Source of the DNA: Amia ocellicauda
Taxonomy: Eukaryota > Chordata > Actinopteri > Amiiformes > Amiidae
NCBI RefSeq assembly: GCF_036373705.1
Contig: NC_089860.1
Coordinates: 37,850,921 to 37,914,920 of the forward strand
Direction: 5' to 3'
DNA length: 64,000 nucleotides
Shown here: piece after piece, positions 10,701 to 20,400 of the stretch
How the letters are laid out: each line of letters starts with the position of its first letter
Position numbering within the stretch: position 1 is the first letter of the stretch
Notes under the pieces: model-generated
Seen by the model: only the letters and a program-made list of their open reading frames with translations
What the model was told of the DNA's origin: nothing
The model's database searches: none
Position numbers and translations under genes: made by a program

Positions 10701-13700
10701 GCTGTCGTTCCCTGCAGGTACAGCGTCAGCCGCCCTGTAGAGACACACATGTCAGGGTCGTCCAAAAGCTCAGCGTCACACACCAAGGTAAGGCTTGTTT
10801 TATGAGTTATAATCATATTTTAAAACCACTAATAATAACCTTTATAATCATAATTTTAAAAAGCATTCGGAAATAAACAGGAAGCGGAGTCAGTATAGTT
10901 TGGTTTCCTCATGACGCCTAGAGAAACCATTTCCTGTCTCTGTGCAGATCGAGCACAAAGTACAGACGCTCAGCTCGTTAGAGCAACTCATCACAGTGCA
11001 GATGGCATTAACCCTTCATTAACCAATTAAGCCACAAAGCAAGATTGAGGATGGTCTGTTTTAAAAGCCCTGGGACGTCCACAGCAGTCATTCCAGTGTT
11101 CAGAGTTGCACTGAAGAGCTTCTCCACGGTCACTGTGGCTGTTGTGCTGTCGGAGGCAGGACGGCTGTGTTGGACCCCGTGTTCAGTGTGGATGCAGAGC
11201 ACAACACCTCAGAAACTGCTAACTGTCACCCTGTAGAAAAGCCCAAAGCCCTGCTCGACGGAGGGAGGTCTATCTGAGGTGTTTCTTTACCTTTTAACAC
11301 ATTTAATCAATGGTTTTCTTTCTACATTTGTAATGCTTCAATATGTTATAAAGGGTTCCATTAAAAATGGTAGTAAACTGTACTTCAATGTGGTTAATTT
11401 AGAGTTTAACATTATCTCTCACTGCTGCTAAGCTGTATCCTGTTTCTGTAGTTTTATCTCACTTGGTGAGTTGTGTAACCATAGGGTCACAAGGTGGGAT
11501 TGAGCAGTGAGGTCACAGTAACGACAACATCTAATCACAAGCCAGACCGATATCATTTATACTGTTTTAAGACACGACAGACACTCGGCGGCGAGGATGT
11601 CCCCGAGGACGGGGGCCTGGAGTAAATGAGGCATAATCCTGTCGAGGTCCAAGAGAGGAGGAGGAGGAGGCACGGGAGCCGGAGCAGCGGACCGAGCGGG
11701 ATCAGACCACACTGGCTTCAACAGGGAGACGGGAAAGGTGGGCGAGATCCTGTACTGGGAAGACAATTCCAAGCAGTATGCGGAGCTTTCTGCAGGGAAG
11801 CCTGAGACTAATGTCCCTCGTGGACAACCATACCTTTAGTCCAGGAAGGTACTGAGGCACCGGCCATCTGCGGCGATTAGCTTGCGCCCGGTGACATCTG
11901 ATGGCTGCTGGAGACGGACATGGGCTGCCTGCCAAACCTCATCACTGCGCCTGAACCAGTCGTCCACTGCCGGCACCTTGCAGCACTCGTCAGAACAGGG
12001 AAACAGAGGAGGTTGGTACTGAGGATGCACTGAAAGGGGGTGAGACCTGTGGAAGAGCTGATGAGGGAGTTATGCGCATATTCAGCCCACGGCAGGAACC
12101 GGCTGCACTCAGACCGGGATGTGCTGCAGTACGACCACAAAAACCGGCCGATCCCCTGATTCAGCTGCTCCATCTGGCCATTCGACTTGGGGGGGGTGAC
12201 CGGAGATGAGGCTGATGTTGATATTGAGGGCTTTCACGAATGCTGTCCATACTCGTGACGTAAACTGCAGACCTCGGTCGGACAATATATCCTCTGCCAT
12301 TCCGGAAACACCGAAGATATGCATAAAGTGGAGCTCCGCAGTCTCGAGGGTGGAAGTAATGCCCTTCAGGGGAATCGGTCTGCACGCCTTGGGAAAGTGG
12401 TCCACTGGCATCACCAGACACTCGTAGTGACCACTGTTGGTAATGAGCGCTGTCTTCCACTCCTCTCCCTCTGGATCTGGATCACATTGTATGCGCTGCG
12501 GAGGTCGAGCTTGTAGAAGAAGCGAGCTCCTCGACCTCGCTTCAGTGCAGCAGGCACTAACAGCAAAGGTTAGCGGTTTGACTGTGGTCTCGTTTAGGCC
12601 CTGATAGTCAATACACGGCACAAGTCCTCCATCCTTTTTGGTCACGAAAAAGAAACTGGCGACAGTAGGGGAAGTTAATGGACGAATGATCCCGAGGTCC
12701 AAAGCCCCTTGTGTGTACGCCTCCGTAGTCTGGGACTTGGGAATGGAAAGGGAGGCGATACACCTGAGAGCAGCTCGACGTCATGATCCCCTGGACAGGC
12801 GGATGCAGGCGGGAGGCCTGACTTTTATTGAAAGTCTGTGTATTCCAGTGGGGTCTCTGGTGCGGTGGAAAGGAGAGGGCTCCCTACTTGAATGGCTACT
12901 AAATAGCAACAAAGGTGTGCTGGCTCTTCATTTTAATCTCATTCGGGCTAAAATCACATAGTGTTCGTCCTTGCTCTGACTGTATTGTGTTCCTTCAGAT
13001 GATTGTGTCCATGTGGCTTTTGTAACAAGGAGATGGAAAACGATGAAACTCCTGGAGACGTGTCCCTCGTGGATGTGGCCCTTGACTCTTCTTGTGTGTC
13101 TGTTCCAGGAGAACGCGGCTCCCAACCCCCTGGCCAAGGAGGAGCTCAACCTGCTGGCCAGACTAATGGGGGGTCTGGACGTGAAGAAGTCCAGCTCCGA
13201 CGCCGGGTTCAGAGTCAATCTGTTCGCCACCGACGAGGAGGAGGAGTAGGTTTCCTGTCCGCCATGCTGCATGTGAACTTCTTACACTTTCACTTTGCTG
13301 TATTAGAGACTGGTTAAAGTGGCAGATTTGGCTTCAGTGCACTTAGTCCGTGTCGTTCCTTATTGTGACATTAATTTTAATATTTTAATTTCAGGGAAGC
13401 TTTCATGTCAAGACCTGCAGAGCTTTCTTATCAAGTTATAAACATACAAGCAACAACGGTAAGAACAACTCAAGTTCTTGAGGCCGGCCTGGTGCTGCTC
13501 ATTGAATGTGCACTGACACACACACACACACACAGACAAACAGAGATGCACACACACACAAGGGCTGAACGTCTGGAGGAACAGGAGGTTTACATGGTTA
13601 TTAATATCGCATTATTTATCAGATGCCTCTGTCCTGGGCAATGTATACAAAGTAACAGTTGCCTGTGGAGGAAGAGCGGGCCCAGACTGAGACACGGGGG

Positions 13701-13934
13701 GCAGGCGTGACTTCTGGGCCTGTGGGCGGCAGGGAGAGAGCAGTGTGTGGAGTGATATGGGGGGCTGCTGTGGTCTGCGGAGGTCCCCTAGTAAAGAAGA
13801 GCTGTGTGTTTCAGGACCAGCAGGCCAACGCAGAGCTGGCACGCATCATGGGCGAGTTCACGGAGGAGGCTAGGTCGCCCCAGAGCCCGGGCAGCAAGGG
13901 GGACGACCTGCTGGCGCTGATGGACGGCCTGTGA
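4653..13934 (+). CDS. OSCP1: OSCP1 (organic solute carrier partner 1), 10 exons
   Basis: Ten exons (4653-4764, 7214-7368, 7864-8031, 8540-8620, 8899-9002, 9934-10062, 10718-10787, 13109-13245, 13395-13458, 13815-13934) total 1140 nt, or 380 codons with stop. The human protein is about the same length. The start [20 protein letters not shown] is nearly identical to mammalian OSCP1, and conservation continues through [81 protein letters not shown], an acidic DEEEE patch, [12 protein letters not shown], and the end [12 protein letters not shown]. The family (OSCP1 domain) was first described as a partner enhancing organic-solute transport and is linked to cilia and testis; the molecular role is unclear. 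No signal peptide or membrane segment is seen. Every junction keeps phase with GT/AG boundaries. It lies directly upstream of LSM10. Confidence 0.96.
5517..6246 (+). mobile_element. Tc1-like transposon fragment, interrupted
   Basis: The left end CAGTGTCTTGCAGAAATAAT follows a TA, as in Tc1/mariner insertions. Body motifs (GATTGCATAA...GTATTCAAACCCTTTGCTGTGG; GTGGCGAGACGGAAGCCATT) match fish Tc1-like elements from memory. The motif CCTTTGCTGTG is shared with 3186-3567. No intact transposase ORF is present and the right end merges into a GTAT repeat. Confidence 0.65.
5711..5876 (+). mobile_element. CR1-type LINE fragment nested in the Tc1-like element
   Basis: Matches positions about 3009-3166 of the other CR1 copy (CTGAACAAACTCCCCAGCGA through GATGGGGCGAATGG). 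It is flanked by ATAA at 5707-5710 and 5877-5880. The Tc1-like sequence resumes directly after it, so the CR1 insertion is the younger event. Confidence 0.75.
6249..6298. repeat. GTAT microsatellite
   Basis: (GT)n followed by nearly perfect (GTAT)n and then AT units. Confidence 0.9.
7135..7170 (+). mobile_element. CR1-type LINE 3' end next to the OSCP1 exon 2 acceptor
   Basis: CACAATGGGTCGAATGGCCT and the following CCTCT match the 3' UTR of the CR1-type copies at 3113 and 5817. It ends about 45 bp before the splice acceptor at 7213. Confidence 0.6.
7214..7368 (+). CDS. OSCP1: OSCP1 exon 2
   Basis: Acceptor CCCTAG. Encodes [20 protein letters not shown] and on to ASMDK. The 155 nt bring the total to 267, phase 0. 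The donor after AAG is GTACAG. Confidence 0.95.
7369..7863 (+). other. OSCP1 intron 2
   Basis: A 495-bp intron with no recognisable repeat or element. Confidence 0.8.
7864..8031 (+). CDS. OSCP1: OSCP1 exon 3
   Basis: 56 complete codons encoding [20 protein letters not shown] through FRQLIE. Donor GTGCGT. Confidence 0.96.
8032..8539 (+). other. OSCP1 intron 3
   Basis: A 508-bp intron. No recognisable repeat or other feature. Confidence 0.8.
8540..8620 (+). CDS. OSCP1: OSCP1 exon 4
   Basis: 27 complete codons encoding [20 protein letters not shown] and FQDMHIR. Acceptor AATAG, donor GTGAGT. The Tyr-Ser-Cys-Leu segment replaces the YGGL of mammals. Confidence 0.94.
8621..8898. repeat. OSCP1 intron 4, mostly TG/TCTG repeat
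   Basis: The 278-bp intron is almost filled (about 8636-8857) by TG-rich repeat with TCTG interruptions. It starts about 15 nt after the exon 4 donor and ends about 40 nt before the exon 5 acceptor. It reads open in several frames only because the repeat lacks stops. Confidence 0.92.
8899..9002 (+). CDS. OSCP1: OSCP1 exon 5
   Basis: Encodes [20 protein letters not shown] through VPGCI, with AG of a split Arg codon. Acceptor CTGCAG, donor GTAGCC. Confidence 0.95.
9003..9933 (+). other. OSCP1 intron 5
   Basis: A 931-bp intron, AT-rich in its second half. No element recognised. Confidence 0.75.
9934..10062 (+). CDS. OSCP1: OSCP1 exon 6
   Basis: Encodes [20 protein letters not shown] through KLGTN, ending with AT of a split Met codon before donor GTAAGT. 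Confidence 0.95.
10063..10717 (+). other. OSCP1 intron 6
   Basis: A 655-bp intron largely occupied by an antisense CR1-type fragment (10108-10510), followed by short AT and GA repeats at 10540-10580. Confidence 0.8.
10108..10510 (-). mobile_element. CR1-type LINE fragment, antisense
   Basis: On the minus strand it encodes the C-terminal end of the LINE ORF, including [38 protein letters not shown] and [13 protein letters not shown]. The reading frame is open for about 110 residues. The stretch between the HFFTQR residues and the 3' UTR is missing relative to the 2861 copy. Confidence 0.85.
10718..10787 (+). CDS. OSCP1: OSCP1 exon 7
   Basis: 70 nt completing Met and encoding [20 protein letters not shown] and HTK. 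Acceptor CTGCAG, donor GTAAGG. Confidence 0.94.
10788..13108 (+). other. OSCP1 intron 7
   Basis: A 2.3-kb intron. Positions 11545-12810 are an antisense gypsy-type retrotransposon remnant. The flanks (10788-11540 and 12815-13100) show nothing recognisable; no long terminal repeats could be identified by eye. Confidence 0.75.
11545..12810 (-). pseudogene. Ty3/gypsy-type retrotransposon pol remnant, antisense and internally deleted
   Basis: On the minus strand a reverse-transcriptase N-terminal part (GIIRPLTSP, then [16 protein letters not shown]) ends at a LVMP motif and at about 12405 runs straight into integrase sequence ([25 protein letters not shown]). Further on are the integrase C-terminal block ([21 protein letters not shown]) and the [14 protein letters not shown] block near a chromodomain region, in other frames. 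The rest of RT including its YxDD site, RNase H and the start of integrase are absent, and several frameshifts are present, so it cannot be active. It is an ordinary gypsy-group retrotransposon relic rather than an exogenous virus. Confidence 0.85.
13109..13245 (+). CDS. OSCP1: OSCP1 exon 8
   Basis: Encodes [20 protein letters not shown] and on to NLFATDEEE plus two bases. The donor is taken as GTAGGT at 13246, inside GAGTAG: this keeps frame and joins to GAGGAAGCT in exon 9, matching the DEEEE patch of the family. Reading on would hit TAG at once. Confidence 0.9.
13395..13458 (+). CDS. OSCP1: OSCP1 exon 9
   Basis: 64 nt after TTTCAG, encoding [20 protein letters not shown] and TT. Donor GTAAGA. 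It restores phase 0. Confidence 0.9.
13459..13814 (+). other. OSCP1 intron 9
   Basis: A 356-bp intron with a (CA)n tract at about 13515-13560. A diverged L2-like tail may lie at about 13605-13660 (TTATCAGATGCCTCTGTCCT...). Confidence 0.6.
13815..13934 (+). CDS. OSCP1: OSCP1 exon 10
   Basis: Encodes [20 protein letters not shown] and the terminal [12 protein letters not shown], with TGA at 13932-13934. GC-rich, like exons 8 and 1. Confidence 0.96.
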   Translation, partial: DQQANAELARIMGEFTEEARSPQSPGSKGDDLLALMDGL

Positions 13935-14683
13935 CCGGGCGTGCGCGGGGCTCTGCTCCTCCTGGACTGGAGAGAGAGGCGCCGCGTATCGCACCAGGGA
14001 GAGGAGTCGGGGGTCTGGGGCTGCGGGCGTGCGTGTTCTCTAGGTTGGGTTGAGTGGGAGTAGGGTGGTGGTGCCAGTGGGTCAACCGGTTCATTTACAT
14101 GATAGAGCTGAAGATGGAGTGCAGGACAGGCGCTCTGGGGCGTCGGTCACAGGCAGGGACGCAAATGAGCATTTTACCGCGGATCTCATAGTCATTGTAG
14201 AAGGATCAGCCCTGTCACCCTGTGTCCGCAAAGCTGCGTCAGACATCTCTCTGACTCTGTACCCCGCAGTGCTACTGCAGATCCACCCTGCACGTCTGCT
14301 TTCCAGTGCGCTGAGACTGAGCCAGTATAGCTGTGTCAGTTATATCGGTCGAGGGGGCATTTAAACCCCTGCCCCCGCCGGCTCATTTCTGTCATCATTC
14401 GCAGCTGGAAAGAGAACGATAACGCAGTTTGGGGACTAGATTGCTAGAGGGCCACCTTGTCATATTTAATTCACATTTCTGATGTAAAGAGATTTGTTAT
14501 TTTCTGCAGAGACGATATATATTTGTTACATAGATGTTTAAAAATAAACTGTTCTGTCTTTGTTAATAGAAATACAACTTATCCTTTTTTCTTTCTTCCT
14601 GAAGAGGTCAGATGAAGCGAACTGTGTGTACAGGTGGCAATGTGTGTATAATGCTCTTTGTGTGTCAGTTTAATTTAAAAAAC

Positions 14684-14689
14684 AATAAA
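14684..14689 (+). other. OSCP1 poly(A) signal candidate
   Basis: AATAAA 750 bp after the stop, in an A-rich stretch and followed by GT-rich sequence. An earlier AATAAA lies at about 14543. Confidence 0.5.
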
Positions 14690-14825
14690 AATTGAGTTGG
14701 AGATCAAAGATCAATGTGTGATTCTATTAGAAATGCATATCGAGCAAAGCCTGCTAATAACTGGGGTGTTTATTTCATTATTTTACATGATTTACAGCTT
14801 TTAATGTGTTAATGTTTGTAAATTA

Positions 14826-15305
14826 TTATTATTTTTATTTCTTGGCAGACGCCCTTATCCAGGGCGACTTACAACATACGTGCAAAAATACAGAAAAGTA
14901 CAAGGCATCAATCATTACAAATTCAACTTAGCTAAAACATAGCATTTCAAAATAATACATTTAACAAATTCCAATTACAATTTACACAAGTACAGTAAGA
15001 GACTTCCTACATCCTGGACGGTGAAAGCTAAGTGCTGTCAAGATGTAGGGTTACAGACTAGGGCTACGGGAAAGGGAGCAAGGAGGAAAACATTCAAGAA
15101 CGCGAGGAGCATAATAAACTGAAGTGCTATCTAGCAGGGATAGAGGACTAATATTACAAGTGCTGTCGGAAAATATGCGTCTTGAGTAAGAGCCGGAATG
15201 AGGTCAAGGACTCTGCTGTTTTGACTTCGGTGGGCAGGTCGTTCCACCACTTAGGGACCAGAGATGAGAAGGAGCGGCTCTGGAGGAAGGAGAGTGGAGG
15301 CAGAG
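14826..15305 (-). mobile_element. L2-like LINE 3' end with ORF C-terminus
   Basis: On the minus strand an open frame encodes SFLQSRSFSSLVPKWWNDLP, then TEVKTAESLTSFR and LLLKTHIFRQHL, with stop TAA at 15154-15156. This is the conserved C-terminal tail of a fish LINE reverse-transcriptase ORF. Downstream come an AT-rich 3' UTR and the GTCGCCCTGGATAAGGGCGT...CTGCCAAGAAATAA tail. The copy is 5'-truncated at about 15305. Confidence 0.85.
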
Positions 15306-15700
15306 TTAGTAAATATATTTAATACTGTTAAGTTTTAATACTCATAAGCAGCATTTGGCATGAAAGGCAATGTAGAATTATGTTTTATAATGAATCTGAT
15401 CACTAGTTGGATGAGTTTATTAATTAAGTTTTAGATTTAAAACATTTCGGTTGTAGGTCCATTAGGTTCATTTTTGTAAAGTTCTAAAAATGTTTAATAA
15501 ACAAATAACACTTGTTTCTGTTGAATTCCGTTATTAAATGACTGTTGTTGTGATAATAGTAATACACATTTAAACATTGTGTTCTTCGCCAATATGAAAA
15601 TCAAATGTAATGTTGGTTTTAATTCTGCATCTGTAGTTTGTTTTGGAAGCAAATCAACCCAGCTGTTAAACCCAATGTGAGCAGAACTGGTTGCAGGAGA
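15306..15700. other. Intergenic sequence before the LSM10 promoter
   Basis: AT-rich unique-looking sequence. Nothing recognised. Confidence 0.6.
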
Positions 15701-15720
15701 CTGACGCTGGGGGGAGACAG

Positions 15721-15850
15721 ACGTCCGTCACTTCCTTCCTCCAATGCGTGACGTCTAAAACCAGCGACGTTCACGTCATCAGCCTGGGAAGCGGAAGTAA
15801 GCGCGTCAATGCGTTTCCTGATACGCGCCGGGCCGCAGGGTTTAAAGCGG
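15721..15850 (+). promoter_or_regulatory. LSM10 promoter region
   Basis: CpG-enriched. It contains two CRE/ATF-type sites (TGACGTC at 15749-15755 and ACGTCAT at 15773-15779), an ETS-type GCGGAAGT at 15791-15798 and an opposed CTTCC cluster at about 15731. Such a TATA-less mix is usual for housekeeping genes. Sites are by motif only. Confidence 0.5.
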
Positions 15851-16208
15851 TGCTCTGCGTTACTTAAATCGCATTGGCGTTATTTAGGCAATATAAATAC
15901 GCTACGGTAATTAAAATTATATTTATAGGGCTGTTCCGCAGTTATTATTATTATTGTTAATTATATATTTCTTCATTAGCTAATTAACGCTCGTTTGCAT
16001 TACGATTTGAATCCACATTTGGGTACAAACGGATGAATTATTTATTATTAATGTAGGCTGTGTTGCTCCCAAGCTTGCACCAGATCTGGAGAGAAGCAGC
16101 ACCGTGTTAAACATGTGGCGCCCATAGCCAGGCACTGGGGCACAGGCACAGAAATCATCACTGTCTAGAGCCCGTCTCCGCGGTGCTGTCGTGTTGATTG
16201 CGGGCAGG

Positions 16209-16571
16209 ATGGAGGTGACCCACTCCATCAGAGAGCGCACCATCGCCGAGAACAGTCTGGTCATCCTGCTGCAGGGCATCCACGGCCAGGTCGCCACGGT
16301 GGACCTGAGGGACGAGAGTGTGGCCCGGGGCCGCGTCGTCAACGTGGACGCCTTCATGAATATCCGCCTGGAGGAGGTCGCGTACACGGACCGGCGCGGG
16401 AGGTTCAGCCGCCTGGCCGACCTCTTCGTCACCGGGAGGAATGTGAGGTACGTCCACATCCCGGACCAGGTGGACATCATCAAGACCGTGGAGAGCCAGC
16501 TGCAGAAGATCCACCGGGTCCGGCACTTCGGCGGGGACGGCAGGAAAGAGTATTTAACCAAGAAAAAGTGA
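16209..16571 (+). CDS. LSM10: LSM10, U7 snRNP Sm-like protein
   Basis: A single coding exon of 120 aa plus stop, compared with 123 aa in human. LSM10 replaces SmD1 in the heptameric ring of the U7 snRNP together with LSM11, and so serves 3'-end cleavage of replication-dependent histone pre-mRNAs in the nucleus. The Sm fold is visible: helix and Sm1 region ([20 protein letters not shown], then [13 protein letters not shown], residues about 15-60) and Sm2 region ([15 protein letters not shown], residues about 75-92). The C-terminal VRHFGGDG segment is as in mammals. ATG 16209 is chosen because [16 protein letters not shown] aligns with the family start. The exon is much more GC-rich than its surroundings. 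It lies between OSCP1 and STK40, as I recall for human. Confidence 0.96.
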   Translation: MEVTHSIRERTIAENSLVILLQGIHGQVATVDLRDESVARGRVVNVDAFMNIRLEEVAYTDRRGRFSRLADLFVTGRNVRYVHIPDQVDIIKTVESQLQKIHRVRHFGGDGRKEYLTKKK

Positions 16572-16820
16572 CGTTATTTTCACAAAGACTGCAAAACCAA
16601 GCCTTGGCACAGCACACTGCCCCCCAAACGCAGGACAAGGCGAATTAGGGAGATGAAGGGAAACCCAATGTTGTCCTCCTGAACACGCCTTTCTTCACAC
16701 AGTTGGTTTGTGTGCCTGATAACCGTGCACTCCACCCTGTCATTACAGTTGGGTTTCACTGTCATTCCTCATATGCTTGATTAAACCTGACGTATAAGCA
16801 CGGAATAGAATAATTTACTG

Positions 16821-16826
16821 AATAAA
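16821..16826 (+). other. LSM10 poly(A) signal candidate
   Basis: AATAAA about 250 bp after the stop codon. Only its position supports it. Confidence 0.45.
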
Positions 16827-17104
16827 CCAGAAAAAATGCCAATGAAAATCTACAAAACCATGTTTCTGTAACAGTAAAAGTGACCTAAACACAGTGACCC
16901 GTTTCAGCACAGCCTTATTGCCTCTTTTGGAATTGTGATTATTTTGTCTTAACTGGTACCTTGGTTTAGTGTTTTAATATGGTGTTGTCGGTGTCCCCCA
17001 GCCTTACAGACACCAGTGTCAGTCTTCAGGTGGAGATGGGCCTGTTTCAGGACAGGCTCGGTGGGTCTCACTGGCAGTCAGAGGTTTGACTGTAGCTTTG
17101 ATGT

Positions 17105-17430
17105 GCAGGGTAGAGAGCGAACTGCTGTGTGTGTTTGCAGTGTGTTTGTGCTGCTGTGTGTCAGTGTGTGTCTCTATTTGTGTGCTGCTGTTGTGTGTCT
17201 CTGTGTGCTTTTTGTGCTGCTGTTATGTGTCTGTGGGTGTTTGTGCTGTTGTGTCTCTGCGTCTCTGCTGCTGTTTTTCTGTGCGTGTCTGCTGCTGTGT
17301 GTTTCTGTGCTGCTGTGTTTGTGCGTCTCTGCTGCTGTTGTGTTTGTGCTGCTGTTGCCTTTGTGTTTGTGTGCTGTTGCGTCTCTGCATCTCTGCTGCT
17401 GTGTGTTTGTGTGTGTCTGCTGCAGAGATG
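17105..17430. repeat. TG/CTG-rich irregular tandem repeat
   Basis: Repeating units of the type GCTGCTGTGTGTTTCTGT with TGTCTCTG variants over about 320 bp. Several frames on both strands stay open because of the composition. Not coding. Confidence 0.85.
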
Positions 17431-17439
17431 TGAGGGTGT

Positions 17440-20400
17440 CGTTTGTCATCCTGCCCGACTCCCACGCTCCCACAGTCTCATAACGACTGCTTGATTGCTC
17501 TTCAATCAGATCTGATACTGCCGAGCAATAGCAAAACCCCCAGATGTGTCAGAAACACCGAGGGCGTCCCTTGAACTCCCACTGCTCTCTCCGCGATTCG
17601 GCTTTTCTTAGCATTTCCAGTAAAGAGGCTGACGGAGCAGAGCCTCAAAGCTGGCTGTTTTAGACAAGGCACCGTCATAAGAAACATCCCAGTCAGTGTT
17701 CATCCAAGAGAAACCAATTGAACTATTTTGTCTGGAATCCCAAGGAAACCCCTTTTGTTCGCGTTCATGTGTAGGCCCGTGTGCCGGATCTCTCGTCAGG
17801 TGTTCCTCCTGTAGTGTAATGTTGGTGTCGTGAGACGGGCACTGGAGGCGGCCCGTCTGTTAGAACTGGAAACTGTAATGCATGATTGAGACGCAGATGA
17901 TGAGGAAGTGGCAGCAGACGAGCGCAGCACTGGCGATACAGTCCCCTTCGAGCTTCCTCTGTCATAATGCTGTTTCTGTTTCATGATGATGCCATTGTCC
18001 ATTCAGTATTTGTATTTAATTATTCAGAACACTTACTGTTTAAATTGAAATACTGTATCTTTGATTAATTTATGTCACTCTATTGAGTCATGTTTCTAAA
18101 GCATTATTCATATTCTGTAATTTACTTCAATCATGCCCTGATTGATGTGACTGCTGGCTTTAGCTTTTCCATTCTCATTTGTTTTATGTTCTACATTAGA
18201 AAGCATAAAATAGATAATGTAGTTCTCTCCTTAAATTATACCTTCAGAATATGTGTGAGGGCTGTACCTAAAAAGCAAGAATGCTTAGTTATGGTTAAGT
18301 ACTATAAATCAGGCCTATCGATCATTCATTCCTTATAAGACAATCTTTCTTGAACATCTTTGCCCTTGAATTGTTCTAGATTCCCCATTGTAGCAAAATA
18401 TTTAATTATCTAATCATTTTCAAATGTTAGCCAAAGTTGGCTTTGATATTTTAATTTGTGTGACTGAAGGTTTGTAAATGATAATGTAGAACCCTAACAT
18501 GTATTTATGTTTTACTGTTTTCTTTAGCAGTTCATTAGACTGACTTCTATACAGTCCTCTAGGGCTATCAGAGTTTGCACTTAATATACAAACGATACAC
18601 GTTTCAGATTGTAGGCTGAGTCCATGAATTTGCTGGACTGATGCCCTAGGGGCCCGCAGTGTCTGTGAGGTGCGGACGGAGGCAGACACTCGGGAGAGAA
18701 TTCACAGCCTTCATCTAGTTAAAATATTGTTAATTAAACTGTCCATCTGTAATATATTTTGGGGGAGCTGTAGAGACCCCAGCTGACTGAACTGAGTCAG
18801 GAAAGGGCCTTGAACCTGAATCAATGCCAATAAGTGTTTAAAGTGCGTTGTGAAGTTGTGGCAACTCCTACACGCCGTGACCTCCAAGCGCTGATCAATT
18901 AATACATCAATCAATCAAAGATCAACAGACACCCTCTGCATGTTAATGACTTGTGCGTTGATGAGGAGTTCTTCTCCAGGCAGCCGAGTGCACAGGATGG
19001 TGCTCCGGATGGAGTCTCTGGGCAGCTTTGAGAGTAGAAAATCCCCGGTTGGTGAAAGGAACTCGACTTCACTGCCGGCTCCGACCCTTAACGAGTGTGG
19101 CCCCCACGGGTGCGTCCCCCCACTCAGAGCAGGCCTGTAATTAGTGTTCCATGATAGCTGCGCACTACCTGCTCTGTGAGTGCAGTACGCCGGTCCGCGA
19201 AATAGAAATGATTAGTCTGAGCTTGAGTCACCCCCTGATTTCCACCGCCAAGCCACAGAAAATACCACATACCGTGCCGAGAGGCGTGCCGGGGCAGCGC
19301 AGCCGTCTGTGCAGCCGGGAGCTTCGCTGGGACGGGGATCTGACTGTGTGGCGTTGTCCAAAACAACGCACTGATAAGGAGACCTCCTCTCTGTATTGAT
19401 AGCAGAAGAAAAAGGTGTTCCAGCTTTTGAGCGTCAGGGTGTGAGATTTGTGCCTGATAGCTGGTTTTCATTACAGTGGCTCTAAGAGAGAATAATGTTG
19501 TGAAAGAAGAAATCACACCTAAATAAAAATGGTCAAAATTGCTTCCTACGACTGTCCTGGTCTGGTTCAGTGTCTGGAGCTCATCTGTTTATATCGCAGA
19601 GCAAGGCTGGCCATCGTCACTGTCCTGTCCGCTCATCTCGTGGGAATGTAACTGACCACACCTGTGATTGCTGCTATAGAGAAACTTGCTCTAACTAATC
19701 CAGCAGGATTTTTATTTACTATCCCAAGAAAGTTAGTGGTCTGATTGTGAGGCTCAGTGTTTTCTGTTCTATTCAGTTTGGAAATCTTCTCTTAAACCCT
19801 CTCAGAAGTGAGCAGAGCCACAATGTGGACTGAAGTCTGTCGAAAGCTGACAGGCCGATCAGGGCTGAGGAAGGCAAGGCCAGTCAGTCTCAAATATATT
19901 CTCTCCGGTTATAAATAGACACCAGGTCTGGGTCCAGTGATTAGAAACTGAGTACAAAAATCACCCGCATAACAACACTGCAGCAAACAGATGCATTCAA
20001 GCCAAGCCTCTGATATTTAAAAAATAAACTTTGCACTGTTTTGTTTCACTGATTGATTTGCAGGCATTGTTTTTACTGTGATCCCTGAGAGAGGGCTCTT
20101 CAGCTCGGTGTCCAGGGCAGGTTGAGCCGGGCCTGTACAATCCCTCGGCCCTAATTCACTCCGCGTACGTCTCTCTTCCAATCCAATTTCTCTGGCTGTT
20201 CTCAAGGTCAAACAGCATAATGGTGCTGACAAGCAATCATGGTCTGTGAGTCACTGCGATGTAAAGACCCTAGACCGTTGCACTTTACATATTTTATACA
20301 GCATGTGTAGTGATTATGATGTAGCAACTTTAATATTATTCTCATAATCCTTACTGCTAATACAGCAAGTCGGTTGGATTTCCACCGATTGGGTCAACAT

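Noticed and set aside
17016-17494. Overlapping long open frames of Cys/Val/Leu or Gln/Thr-rich residues on both strands
   Set aside because: They translate a TG/CTG simple repeat; stops are rare by composition.
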